From positions 62,001 to 126,000 of the forward strand of contig QXCR01000080.1 of the NCBI GenBank assembly GCA_004380135.1: a stretch of 64,000 nucleotides of DNA, given 5' to 3'. Positions 23,075 through 33,337 of the stretch are shown here, in pieces. The position numbers and the translations under genes are program-made. The stretch is from Stemphylium vesicarium (taxonomy: Eukaryota; Ascomycota; Dothideomycetes; Pleosporales; Pleosporaceae). A model generated the notes under the pieces. The model was not told where the DNA came from, searched no databases, and saw only the letters and a list, made by a program, of their open reading frames with translations. Each line of letters begins with the position of its first letter. The first letter of the stretch is position 1.

Positions 23075-23491
23075 CTACTGCACATTGAAGCTGCTTTCAT
23101 CGGACTTGGTAGAGATGTCGGAGTGGTCGACTCTGGAGACAGACGAAGCCGACGGGCCCTTATTCAGGTGCTGCACGAACTCCTTGATCTTGTCCTCGCT
23201 GCCCTGAGCCTCGCCCTGGACCTAGAAGAGATTAGTGTATGCAGGGGCTGTACTATCCATCATGAGGGCGTACGCTCCCGTCCGAAGCATTGGTAACAAA
23301 GCCAGTCACGCCAATACTCCGAGCTTGCTTCTGGGTGAAGGACCTGAAGTTGACGCCTTGCACCTCGCCTTCGACTTTGTATTGGATCTGCACGCTTGTC
23401 AATCTTGCCACCAGGCGGCTTCAGGAGAAGGAGGTTCAAGACGCACTCGCTTGCTGGACATTCTGGCCGTTGATGAGAGGAAGCGCTTCAT
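23075..23491 (-). CDS. acylphosphatase
   Basis: Small cytosolic enzyme that hydrolyses acyl phosphates such as acetyl phosphate or 1,3-bisphosphoglycerate. Found only by splicing three short exons: 23447-23491 (MKRFLSSTARMSSKR), 23274-23387 and 23075-23221; introns of 59 and 52 bp, both in phase 0. Total 101 aa, typical for the family (about 98). The first signature is complete: EGEVQGVNFRSFT contains the active-site Arg of the VQGVxFR phosphate-binding loop. The second signature, GVTGFVTNASDGSVQGEAQG, contains the catalytic Asn and is split by the second intron after DGS. The C-terminus is Ser/Asp-rich. A second in-frame Met (residue 11) could be an alternative start without the first ten residues. 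Its upstream neighbour in the divergent direction is the conserved 501-aa protein. Confidence 0.92.
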
Positions 23492-24074
23492 CTACGTGCA
23501 ATCAGGAGTGATGTCGAACCCCCACCAAGCTCACGCGGCTTTCATATAGCAGACGCAGGACGCAGGTGCGCGACGTCATAGTTGTTGCGAAAGCTACACG
23601 CTACTTCGGGAAGGTACCCCTGCGACATTTCAGACGGAACGAAGCTGGAATGCGGGGCCACAAGTCCCTTGGTAAGCGCACCCTCATAGAAGGGCCATGG
23701 TCGGCCAGCGGTCGAATTTCCCCTTGGACATTCCGCCAGCTGTCTTTTTGCACCCATCATGGGAACACGGCTACCGGAAATTACTCGCGGTCAGGGAGCT
23801 CGGCGTGGTGATGACGCTAGGCTCGCGTTGTTTTCGGATACAATCTCGCGTCGCTCCCCGTTACTGAAACCTCTAATCAAACGCCCCCCTTTCGAAACCC
23901 CGAACCACATAGCAACAACCGCACATCGCCCAGGTGGCTCCGCAAACAACGGGAGTCGTTGAAAACCAGCCTCATTCACCGTAAATGCCGAGGATTCGTA
24001 AACACCGAATCTCTCTGCTGATAAGGAGTCTAACGACTGCGACGGCCTTGCACCTTCCACCCCTGTCAACCACC
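23492..24074. other. divergent promoter region, acylphosphatase / 501-aa protein
   Basis: 583 bp separating two divergent starts. No other feature recognised. An ATG at 23985 in frame with the downstream gene is discussed in that entry. Confidence 0.5.
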
Positions 24075-25580
24075 ATGGACACGACGCCCAACTCCCCACC
24101 CGGACGCTCGACGTCGCCCGAACCATGGGTGACGCCATCTCTTGCAATCGGCGCCATCCCGCCCCTCGACCGCTCCGTCTCGACTGCCTCGTCCGTCTCC
24201 TCGGTATCTGGCCGCTCAGCGAGCTCCCGCCTCTCCGACGGCGGCAGGAGGCGAGGATACATGCGGCCTGAGGGAACCGAATTCTCAACGTCTGCAAAGA
24301 ACAGAGAGAGCGTCATGAACCTCGGAACCATTGCGCATCTGCAGTACTACTTTGCAAGGACTGGCCTACTCGACACCGCGACCGGACGAGTGGCCAAGGG
24401 ACGCAAACCTGGATCGCGGACAGCGAGCGGCAATGAGCCACTCTCGCCTGGTCTTGACGCTGAATTTGGGCCCTTGTCGCCAGGCTCGCCAAACGGAACG
24501 AATGAGCACCATCTCGGAGAGGGCTTCGTTGAGTCACCGCTCGACGAAACGGCTTCGATGACCTGGGAAGACCCCGAGCCTATGATGCTCCCGCCCACCG
24601 TCAGCACATACAAGAACAATCCCATCTACGTCCCGCCTCCGCCCGACATGACCGTCCTCCGTCGCGAATTGCGTGAGTCGCTCGCCGAGTCTATGAAGCA
24701 CCTGCAGGAGCTCGAGAAGGGCTTCTCTGATATTCAGCCGGACGGAAAGACGGCGAAGAACGGTGGCGCTGATGCCTCGGGATGGCACGAGGTCCAAGGC
24801 TTGAACTTGCTGGATGTCACGACGCTGGCCATCAGGGCCGCCAAGAACTACTACACCGCACACGAAGAACCACAACGACTCTACGCTATCAAGTCGGAAC
24901 GCGAGATTCGCAAGGAGTTGTATGACACACTAGAGGTCCTGAAGCGCCTGGCTATCCGCAATTTTGGAAACGGTGTGCAGCCGTACGAGACGACTCAACT
25001 TAAGCAGTGGGTCAACGACATTGGCGCACTTCTCGACACGGAAGAAGAAAAGGAGCGCCAGGAGCAAGAGGAGCGTGAGAGCTGGTCGTGGCGCGAGGGC
25101 GACTGGTCGGGTAAGGAACGCGAACGCGAATTGCTCTTCCTCCGCTCCTTCGACGAGGTCACTTCCGAGCCCCTTCCCGAGTGGACCGACCCCACCGACG
25201 CCGAACTCCCGACGCCTCTTCTCGAGACGCTCCAGAACGGGCTGCGGCTCGTGCATCTTCACAACACACTCGTCAGAAGATCGAAACGACACTTTGAGGA
25301 GATCAAGACGTATCACACCGACACGGCCAAGCCGTATCGCTGCGCCGACAACTTGCGCTACTGGGTCAAAGCTGCGGAGCTTCGCTGGGACATCAAGCTG
25401 GATGTCGATGTCATGGGCGTCGTCCAAGGCAAGGACACGGAAGCATGGCAGAAGTTCGACGCAGCCGTCCTGCAATGGACCAAGGGCGTGCGTGAGGAAA
25501 TCACGTCGGAGTGGCAGAAGCAGAAGAACCAAACGAGGACACCTACACTACAGATCGACCCAAACTACGAGGCGCTGTGA
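24075..25580 (+). CDS. conserved fungal protein of unknown function, 501 aa
   Basis: No enzymatic family recognised. The N-terminal 110 residues are Ser/Pro/Arg-rich and disordered-looking (PPLDRSVSTASSVSSVSGRS). The phrase NLGTIAHLQYYFARTGLLDTATGR (about 75-98) looks like a conserved block I associate with an uncharacterised ascomycete family. The second half is mostly helical and charged, with a Glu/Arg-rich coiled-coil-like stretch (EEEKERQEQEERESWSWREGDW) and a C-terminal domain with many Trp (LRYWVKAAELRWDIKLDVDVMGV). There is no signal peptide or transmembrane segment, so cytosolic or nuclear. The start at 24075 has a strong context (CACCATGG). An in-frame ATG at 23985 would add 30 basic-hydrophobic residues that could act as an organelle presequence. 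Confidence 0.8.
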   Translation: MDTTPNSPPGRSTSPEPWVTPSLAIGAIPPLDRSVSTASSVSSVSGRSASSRLSDGGRRRGYMRPEGTEFSTSAKNRESVMNLGTIAHLQYYFARTGLLDTATGRVAKGRKPGSRTASGNEPLSPGLDAEFGPLSPGSPNGTNEHHLGEGFVESPLDETASMTWEDPEPMMLPPTVSTYKNNPIYVPPPPDMTVLRRELRESLAESMKHLQELEKGFSDIQPDGKTAKNGGADASGWHEVQGLNLLDVTTLAIRAAKNYYTAHEEPQRLYAIKSEREIRKELYDTLEVLKRLAIRNFGNGVQPYETTQLKQWVNDIGALLDTEEEKERQEQEERESWSWREGDWSGKERERELLFLRSFDEVTSEPLPEWTDPTDAELPTPLLETLQNGLRLVHLHNTLVRRSKRHFEEIKTYHTDTAKPYRCADNLRYWVKAAELRWDIKLDVDVMGVVQGKDTEAWQKFDAAVLQWTKGVREEITSEWQKQKNQTRTPTLQIDPNYEAL

Positions 25581-26464
25581 AGTGGCCAGACCATGGCATA
25601 TTTTGATGGATGCTTCCCTATCTCTTTCGATGTTTATGTTTTCACATATCGCCTTATCTAATTTGCACGATATCCATGTCTCCAGACTCTCAACTCCACG
25701 CCATAGAAGTTTTCACAGAGTATTCCCTTGTTGGAAACAGGGCTCTTTTACCTTTCCGCTCAGAGCGCGCTGGATAGCTGGCGACTTGAGATAGATACCC
25801 CCTTTGCATCAGCGGCTTGTAGTCCCATAGTATGAAATATATAGTCAAGTCGACAATGAAGGCTGGCGCAAGGGTGTGGCGCGTAATGTTTACTTAAGTG
25901 TACGATAGTTCTGAGGGGGTGGAATGGAGAGGAGACGTGTCCAGAACATGAGAGGCGTTCGCTCCACAGGTTCGCCGATGCACAGCTTGAATAGTGAACA
26001 TGTATAGCACAAGCGATATGATCGACCGAGCGTCTCTGGTCTGTCGAGAAGGATGGCACAGACGCGGTGGCGTTGCAGCTTGAGTGGGCTGGGAGCATGG
26101 ACAGCAGGGGGGAGCTGGCGGAAATTGGGCACAGCGGCACCCGGTGTCTCACAAGCGGGACGTTTTGTGAAGGCAAGGTTGATTGCAGTGGAAACATGTC
26201 TTCCACGCCTGCTCAATGTATACATTGTGTGCGCACGCTGCAGAAGAAACACATCGAGTTGTTGTGCCACACTGGCCTTGTTGTCAAACAAAGCAACGCG
26301 TGAGCTAGTTTAACGCGACTTCGGATCCGGCTCCCTTCCAAAGAATCGATTCATCTCCCGTTGTAGCGCATCCGTGCATACTGCGCATTCAGTCGTGCGC
26401 AGCCCTCTTTCTTGTCTGAACGCGACCTGGAGATCTTCTCGAGGTCCAAACTGAGAAATGCTCG
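25581..26464. other. intergenic, no supported gene
   Basis: 884 bp between two genes on the same strand. Frames on both strands are short and unremarkable. An ATG at 26458 opens a short out-of-frame uORF overlapping the KAR9 start. Confidence 0.5.
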
Positions 26465-29400
26465 ATGAGCGACCCGGCCGCGCCGCCTATTGTGAACGAC
26501 AGCAGCCCCGCGACTGCCGTTGACCTGCCAGCGAAGACACCGCCGAATCCATCGTCGGCCCCATCGACAACAGCGTCATCGCCCAAACCCCTTCGTCCCA
26601 CGCCTCCACACCTAGAGAGCACCACCAAACTCGCGAGAAATGTTTCGCCGGGCCTACTGGCACGCATGAAATTTCTCAACCAAATCAACGACAACAACAA
26701 CAAGAGCGCCGTCGACGTCGGCCGCATCGAAGAGGACCGCCTGCGCCGCCTCGACGAGTTCCGCAAGGCCCGCAACCTCGACATCGAGCGCCGGGGCACA
26801 GCTTGGAGTGGGAAGCCCGGTCAGGGCCCCGCAGAAACGCCCCTCGTCTCCCAGTCGACGGGTGAGAGCGTGCCCACGTTGGTCATGGAGCCCGACTTTG
26901 AGAGCGACCACAGCAGCGTCGTGAGCACCAGCGACAAGGTCCTGCCCTCCGAGTCCGACGCCGACGTGGAACTGGACATGCAAAAGTACCGCCTGCCCGA
27001 CGTGACCAAGCCGGAAAAGGCCCTCAGCCACGCCCTGCCCCCGACCGTAACGCCAGCGACGGCGACGGCTACAGTCACAGCAACAGAAGCTGCGACCGAG
27101 CCGCCAGTCATAGAGACCCCAGCGACCGAGACAGAACCGGACGTTGCCCCCACACCCCCGCCCAAGGACACGCCTCCGCTGCCAGCACCAATCGTTGGAG
27201 ACGAAGAGGCTTCTGTGCTCGACGACAACAATGGTATTGACATCGAGTCCTACTTCCAGCGCCGCCACTACCCGCGCGCCGGCTCCATCTACACCCTCTC
27301 CAAGGCCAGCTTCACCAACCAGATCCAGCAGTTGACGTCTATGAAGCTACCGCCCACTACCATTGCCTCTGAAATCACCGCCCTGCCCTCATCCACCCAG
27401 GCTGGACGGGCCCTACACAAGGCAGCCAACGACATCCGACTATGGATCTCCAAGACCAAAGAAGTCCTCAGCGGCCTGGACGCCGACGACGACGTCGAGT
27501 GGGCCGCGGCTGCCGGGAGGGAAGGACTGGCCGAGGTGGACACCGCGATTGGCAAGTTCGAAGGACTCGTCAACGTCTACATCGGCGCCATTGAGGACCT
27601 GCAGTCGCGCCCCGACATTGCGCTCCTGCCCACCAAGGACCAGACGACGCTCGTGAGCCAGATGGAGGACATTGTCATGAACTGGGGCGAGATCAAACAG
27701 ACCCTCAAGGGCATCAAGAACCAGGTCGAGGTTGCCATGGAATGGGAAGAGCTATGGAACAACGTCTTGGGAGATATCGGTGCTGAAGTCGAAAACCTGA
27801 GTCGTCTTGTATTCGAGATGGAAGAGCGCAGACACCGCGTCATCTCCGACTCGGTCGCAGAAGCACCTGAGAAATTCGACATTGCAGAGCTCGAGACCAT
27901 CGTAGAGGACTTGCCGCGCCAGCAGGCCATCCTCAACAGCAAGCGGTTTAGTATGCCCACGCTGTCGGTTGTCTCGCCCGTGTCGCCAATCCCTCAGATC
28001 GAACAGGAAAACTCTCGCCTGCTCGCTCTCTTCGCAAAATTGCAACCACTGCGCGCATCCCTTGACTTCCTACCCATGCGGCTCAACACTTTCCAAATGC
28101 GCGCAAGCAACATCTTCCCCTCGGCCTGTGACGAGCTGCAGCGCAGGAAGGAGCAACTTGAGGCACAGGAGAAAAAGCTCGAAGCCGAAGCAGATGCACT
28201 GCGTGAGGAACTGGGCGAAGACAAATGGGTGCACAGTTTCCGTCAGGCTGGCAGTAAGGCTGTTGCCATGTACGACTCATGCATGAAGAGCATACAGAGA
28301 CTCCAGCAAGCCATCGACGATAGCGACGAAGAGAAGCTGGCCGCGCGCATTGCGACCTACAAAGACAAACGGGATCACTACCCACCGTCGATGAGGCGTG
28401 TACTGGAGTTGATCGACATCGAAATGAAACATAGATCAACCGTCAATGGCGAGATCCTGCGCATACAGCAAGATGTACGAGCAAAAGTAGAGGATCTTGA
28501 GGAAGTGACCGGAAACATGGATGCCATCCTAGACGACTTCACCTCAACTCGCAAGCTTCGTGATTCTGTCTCGACCGTACTTTCCGCTCGCACCGAAGCC
28601 TCATTCGCGCAGTCGAATCTGGAGACCCCGGGCAGCTCTCCCGCCTCAAGCGTCGTCATGAGTCGGAAGAGTAGTACAAACGGCTCCGCCATCACTCCAC
28701 TCGGGAACAAGTCACGTCAACCCAGCTTCGCGGCATCGAAATCCGCAGTGCCTGCCAATCGGCGCTATTCCAGTCTGCCTCAGGGCGCAAATGTCCTCTC
28801 TCGAAAATCTCTACCCTCGTCCCGTCTGGACTTCTCTCAGTCTCGCGCCATGTCTGGAACAGCGGCTAGCCAAGCTCGCGCGAAGAGCCCCACAGACCGT
28901 CCTGGACCTAAGCCTCGCTGGAACTCGGACACCCATTTGCGCGATACTGTCGTGGGACACAACTTCAAACCACTGAGTCTAACCACACCTTCGCCATTCC
29001 GAAAGGGTGAGACTCCTGATAGATCAAGTCGGGGCTCTTCTACCAGTCGTTCGTCTATTCCCGTTAAAAGCCCATTGAGTCGCTCTTCAGCCCTCTCACC
29101 ACCTCCATCTACTCGTTCCGCGTCCGCCAGTCCAGCCCAGCAGCGCCTAGCAAGAACTCTTGCAAGTCCGGTGTCATCTCCAGCTACACCTGCAAAGGGG
29201 AAGCTACCGATCCGATCCACGCCAGCATCTTCGCCTCAAGTCAAGCCCAGTACGTCGGCATCAAGCCGCCGCGTATCCACAGTACTACCAAACAGTACCG
29301 CCCCTGGTGATGAGGAGAGCCCTGCAGCCCGTCGCGCATCACGGCCTCCAAGTGCTGCAACTAGCCGTCGCAGTAGCCTCCTGCCTACACCAAAGCAGCG

Positions 29401-29578
29401 AACCCCATCTACTACAAAGCTCCCGGAAACAAGTCCTGCGTCTGTCAAAGGACGACGTACCAGCAGCCGACTTGGTAGCGTTATTGAAGGACGATCGAGC
29501 AGAGCCGGTGAACCACGCACCGACAGCCGTATCAGCGGACGCCAATCAAGCCAAGGAGATAAACCCACTTGGAGATAG
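26465..29578 (+). CDS. KAR9: KAR9-domain cortical / spindle-positioning protein
   Basis: Adaptor that links microtubule plus ends (via EB1/Bim1) to actin-based transport during nuclear migration and spindle orientation. Single exon, 1037 aa. The N-terminal 255 residues are Pro/Thr/Ala-rich and acidic. The KAR9 domain runs from about 255 (YFQRRHYPRAGSIYTL) to about 715. It is helical with spectrin-like heptads and a clear coiled coil near 553-590 (ELQRRKEQLEAQEKKLEAEA). The last 320 residues are Ser/Pro/Arg-rich and basic, typical of microtubule-binding tails. They contain RSSIP (about 862-867), an SxIP motif of the kind that docks EB1 proteins. A short uORF (ATG at 26458) overlaps the start. 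Assignment rests on the domain pattern; yeast Kar9 itself is poorly conserved and shorter (644 aa). Confidence 0.85.
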   Translation: MSDPAAPPIVNDSSPATAVDLPAKTPPNPSSAPSTTASSPKPLRPTPPHLESTTKLARNVSPGLLARMKFLNQINDNNNKSAVDVGRIEEDRLRRLDEFRKARNLDIERRGTAWSGKPGQGPAETPLVSQSTGESVPTLVMEPDFESDHSSVVSTSDKVLPSESDADVELDMQKYRLPDVTKPEKALSHALPPTVTPATATATVTATEAATEPPVIETPATETEPDVAPTPPPKDTPPLPAPIVGDEEASVLDDNNGIDIESYFQRRHYPRAGSIYTLSKASFTNQIQQLTSMKLPPTTIASEITALPSSTQAGRALHKAANDIRLWISKTKEVLSGLDADDDVEWAAAAGREGLAEVDTAIGKFEGLVNVYIGAIEDLQSRPDIALLPTKDQTTLVSQMEDIVMNWGEIKQTLKGIKNQVEVAMEWEELWNNVLGDIGAEVENLSRLVFEMEERRHRVISDSVAEAPEKFDIAELETIVEDLPRQQAILNSKRFSMPTLSVVSPVSPIPQIEQENSRLLALFAKLQPLRASLDFLPMRLNTFQMRASNIFPSACDELQRRKEQLEAQEKKLEAEADALREELGEDKWVHSFRQAGSKAVAMYDSCMKSIQRLQQAIDDSDEEKLAARIATYKDKRDHYPPSMRRVLELIDIEMKHRSTVNGEILRIQQDVRAKVEDLEEVTGNMDAILDDFTSTRKLRDSVSTVLSARTEASFAQSNLETPGSSPASSVVMSRKSSTNGSAITPLGNKSRQPSFAASKSAVPANRRYSSLPQGANVLSRKSLPSSRLDFSQSRAMSGTAASQARAKSPTDRPGPKPRWNSDTHLRDTVVGHNFKPLSLTTPSPFRKGETPDRSSRGSSTSRSSIPVKSPLSRSSALSPPPSTRSASASPAQQRLARTLASPVSSPATPAKGKLPIRSTPASSPQVKPSTSASSRRVSTVLPNSTAPGDEESPAARRASRPPSAATSRRSSLLPTPKQRTPSTTKLPETSPASVKGRRTSSRLGSVIEGRSSRAGEPRTDSRISGRQSSQGDKPTWR

Positions 29579-30466
29579 GCACTCGCAAAGCGGACATTTC
29601 TTCTCGAAGCCCCAGCCTTCAACTAAACGATTCCCCTCTTCACCCTCCCTTTGAGCGAACGAACATCACCAATTACGCATCTACGTCAGTAAAGTTTGCG
29701 CAATAACAAGACTTTTTGTTCCCTCTCATCACTTCACTTCGTACCCGGATCCTGGCCTGATTCGCACAACCCCCTCTTCTCCAATATCGACTTTTAGCTC
29801 CACCGTTGTCATTCTCGCCTTTTGTTATCTTTTTTCTCCTGCTTTTCTGGGATGTTGGTAACAGGTCTCCTTCCCCCCTATACTCCCGATGTACAACATC
29901 GACCTAGCGATCTCACCTCTGGATCATCGTTTTTTGTGCGCTTTTTCTGTTGACGTTCCCCGTCAAGGCGTTTGAGCGGTTGGGAGAAAGTATCCTATAC
30001 CCCCGGAGTTTATTTGTTATTTTTTTGTTAGTCTCATCTTTGTTACATATACCTTTTGAAACAGCAGTATACCAGAGCGCGCAATGTATCGCACACAATG
30101 TCAATCCCCGAGCGCGTTTTGAGCAATGTGCTTAGAGAAGGTTGCACAATACTGCAGATGCGGAGTACAGCGGTATGGGCAGGATTGGAGGTGCTGGAGT
30201 GTCTAGTCAGGTCGTTGGTGGGAAGATGGACGGTGGATGTCTGGGCGTCAAGGAGATGGCATGAATGGGGCGGGGCGGACTTAATACCACGTATGAGTTG
30301 CAGCAGGTTGCGTCTTTGATAGTTCGCTTGGAGGAAGAAACTATAATTGATACCATAACAACACAACACCCACATTCACAAGCAAGCCAAAAAAGACCAC
30401 TTCAACTGACTAATCACTACCTTGGACTATTTCACGACACCACCTATCCCTAACCAGCCCTTATAC
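29579..30466. other. intergenic, convergent, pyrimidine-rich
   Basis: 888 bp between converging genes. The plus strand is strongly C/T-rich from about 29700 to 29900, with several T runs, consistent with the 3' UTR of the KAR9 gene. No gene seen. Confidence 0.5.
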
Positions 30467-31189
30467 CTAACTCTCTTCATCTCTCCAATTCACCGGCAAG
30501 CAAACCAGCGGATCCCGCCCATGGCTCAACACCTGATTTGAAAACCCGACTTCCTCCTTATGAAAATCGCACAGCTGCCGCGCAAGATCGTCCATCTGAT
30601 CGCGCCGCAGTATCTTACCCTTTGGTTGACCTACCTTGCAGCGCTTCTTGTTGGGGTCTTTGGTCCTGGACACCGCGTAGTTGGCACTGGGATCGAGACT
30701 CTGGGCGTAGGGGAAGATGTAGGAGAGGTTGGAGTCTGTGAGCATTGCTAGGTAGGATTTGTGGGATAGGAATGGGGGAAGAGCGGCGGCGGTGGCGACG
30801 GCGGCTGTGGTGGCTGTAGGGGTGGTGGGTGGGAGTGGTTGCTGTGTGTTATCGTTGACCGTTTGGTTTAGCATCATTATGTGAGACATGAGGAAGGCGA
30901 GTTTGTTGTTTGTGCTTTCTTGGTCCTTTTCCAGGCCATCGACGCGGTATTCTAGATTCCTTTTTTGCTTTCTCGTCTTGTCACTCTGTGGTTGGTCATT
31001 CTGCGACTGGAAGGCTGGTGCTGTGTGGGGAGAGGGTGGTGTAGAGTGCGCTTCCAGCTCGAAAGGACCGAGATGCGTACTGAATGTGTTGGATGAAGCA
31101 GGGGAGTATGGTTGGGAGTAAGTTGGAATGTGAGTTTCGATAGATAACCCATGAGCACGGTTTTCGTTAGAGTGCGGCATATTGAGCAT
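30467..31189 (-). CDS. hypothetical protein with short coiled-coil
   Basis: 240 aa, single exon, no family recognised. Order: Ser/Pro/His-rich N-terminus (1-75), a basic patch and heptad-like helix (KTRKQKRNLEYRVDGLEKDQESTNNKLAFLM begins near 71), a Thr/Ala/Pro spacer, then a compact C-terminal part with Cys and Trp (KKRCKVGQPKGKILRRDQMDDLARQLCDFHKEE). The basic-plus-heptad segment recalls a bZIP region but lacks the invariant Asn and Arg spacing, so I do not call it one. Codon usage and the lack of stops in a 720-bp frame support coding. It could be a lineage-restricted nuclear protein. Confidence 0.5.
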   Translation of the reverse strand: MLNMPHSNENRAHGLSIETHIPTYSQPYSPASSNTFSTHLGPFELEAHSTPPSPHTAPAFQSQNDQPQSDKTRKQKRNLEYRVDGLEKDQESTNNKLAFLMSHIMMLNQTVNDNTQQPLPPTTPTATTAAVATAAALPPFLSHKSYLAMLTDSNLSYIFPYAQSLDPSANYAVSRTKDPNKKRCKVGQPKGKILRRDQMDDLARQLCDFHKEEVGFSNQVLSHGRDPLVCLPVNWRDEES

Positions 31190-31633
31190 GTTTTGATACT
31201 GTTAATGAACAGAGGCTGTGAAAGAGACTGATAGAAAAATTTGGTTTCGGATGCGACGATAGAAGACGTTCAGGCGTCTTATGTACCTGAGAGTATTTTA
31301 TTCCGCACCAAACCAACGCCAGCTCGTGAAATGCCGTTGACTGACACTTTGCAATTGGGGTCTGCACACACCAGACTGGCAGGCAATAAGAAAAGTGACG
31401 TTTCATAGTGACTGGGCTCATTGTGCTGTCATAGTTGCCTTTACGACAGAACACATCCCCATGGTCGATCCCAAACGAATAATGGTGGATCGGCTGTAGT
31501 GAAGACCCATGGCGCGAGCTCGCAACCACGTCACCCGTCGACGTGAGATCCCGTACAGCGATCTTTCTCAGTATAGCGACGTTGGCACCATCAACATGTC
31601 GACCGCGACATTTAACAAACACGTAGACTGTGT
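31190..31633. other. short intergenic region
   Basis: 444 bp between the stop of the GNAT gene and the start of the 240-aa protein, both on the minus strand. An open frame on the minus strand (31167-31637) crosses it but has no recognisable family and overlaps the promoter of the next gene, so it was not called. Confidence 0.4.
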
Positions 31634-32359
31634 TCATAGATCCTTCACCAAGGTCATGACGATCTTGTTCACCCCTGTTCGGCCACTCTCTCCCCCATCT
31701 AGTACCTGCGAGCAGATGCGGAACCCAACGCTTTCGTAAAACGCTTTTGCCTTCACATTCGATTCCACCATATCGAGATGTACGCCGCTGGTACCCAAGC
31801 TCTTGACTGCCTCAAAGAATTTCTGAATAAGCACTGTTCCCCATCCCTTCCTCTGGTACTCTTGCAGAATATCAATGTGCAGATGAGCCGGGTACTGCTG
31901 TAGTGTCTTGGGCCAGGGTTGCAGCATACTACACTCCGCCTCGTAAACAGCTTTGCGAAAGTGTTTGATATCATCTTTATTCATGATAACATCTTGTGTT
32001 TGCAAATCGGGAGGAGGTACTAATTTCGGATCGACAGTTGGAGCGAACTCATCGCGCCAGCGCTGTGCGAAGGATGACGTATCCGCCGTGCCGGCACAGT
32101 AGCCGACCACTCGTCCGCTACCGTCATCTAGCACGAAACACGTCTCCGGTGTTAAAGCAACATAGGGCCTGTACCAGAGGTGAGAGCCGATAGTGCTTGC
32201 TGGCTCAAAAGCGAGACTTGCATCGATGGTTTCTTGATACTGACGGCGCCTTTAGTATAGTCAGCGATGTGTTGTTATCGTGAGACTTACCACTTGGAGG
32301 CCGTTGTAAAAATCGCGCGATGCGTCATATTGTCGCACAAAAGGTGTCGCTTCCGTCAT
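31634..32359 (-). CDS. GNAT family N-acetyltransferase
   Basis: Acetyl-CoA-dependent transferase of the GNAT fold; substrate unknown. Two exons: 32291-32359 and 31634-32239; intron 32240-32290 (51 bp, branch site GCTGAC) restores a frame reading FYNGLQVYQETIDASLAFEPAS. Product 224 aa. The fold is seen in order: FVLDDGSGRVVGYCAG (beta strands 2-3), then AHLHIDILQEYQRKGWGTVLIQKFF, the acetyl-CoA motif A (Q/R-x-x-G-x-G/A as QRKGWG), then GVHLDMVESNVKAKAFYESVGF, the motif B segment with the usual Asn and Phe-Tyr. A 40-residue insertion between strands 3 and 4 (PTVDPKLVPPPDLQTQD) is typical of a fungal subgroup related to bacterial acetyltransferases. No targeting signal. Confidence 0.88.
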
Positions 32360-33337
32360 GAGTGCCTGGATGGTGAGGTCAGAAGGCGCCCCTGGCTTCT
32401 TAGGCTGAGCACGCTTCTCCTAATGCCAGTCTAGAATTCGGATGGATACCTTCAGTCCCAGCAGCCAAAGAAGAAAGCGCTGAGTGGAATGAGATAATAA
32501 CAGCATAAGTCATCAGCTAGGCAGCAAAGCAACTTCAGCTGAAGGAGAAGGCTACGGGAATAGAGGGGCTGCATCAGCGTTTGATTGGCTGCATACTTTA
32601 GTATCTACATATTGCCCGCATGAACACCAAGATCGCTAGATTGCATACACGATCCGATTAGATATAGGGAGCAAGATTCTAGAGCCCGCTTAGCAGGAGT
32701 CCCTGTGGAGGAACGTAGGCCTCTTAGGAGTAGAGACGCTAGACGGAGCCCACCGACTAAATCACGTCTAGCGGCCTGGAGTTTCCGGGTTTGATGAAAG
32801 TGACGAACGCGAACGCTCTTACAGCATTTTACAAAAGATGGCACCCCAGATACAAGGAACCCTTTCAGAAATCAATTCGTTTTTGTATCGTGCATTGCAG
32901 TAGGGGGCTGTTGAGTGATGTTCGCCTTGGACTGCTTCGCATCCCGCAAGTCAGTGACAGGATTGACTCACGTGACTCCACAGGGGCACCGGCGGATCAT
33001 CAGTCACGTAAAAAATTGAGAACTTTACATCAACCACGGCGGTATTGAGGTGCTTACTTCTATCGAGAAAAGCCTCATGAGGTCAAACTGCGACATGCGG
33101 CGCAGTGCCCAGTTGGTGTTGGAAAGGCGGCAGGCAAGCTCGGGAAGACAGCGCGCTCGGTTTTAGCGCGAAATTGTGCGCGATGGCTACTAATCTACGT
33201 GACGTTGATAATTCACAACCAAACATCGGAGCCTCAGGCATCATCATATGACGGCTTGTTCGCAAGAACCAACATGTCGTTACTCTACAGCTATCTATTT
33301 ATTCATATGTACGTGCCTCCGCCCACTCCCAGCCATC
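32360..33337. other. intergenic, no supported gene
   Basis: 978 bp between the GNAT promoter and the BTB gene stop. No coding frame with recognisable features and no repeat seen. Confidence 0.5.

Noticed and set aside
30952..31100. bZIP domain in the 240-aa protein
   Set aside because: The basic segment lacks the invariant Asn-x7-Arg spacing and the leucine heptads are incomplete.
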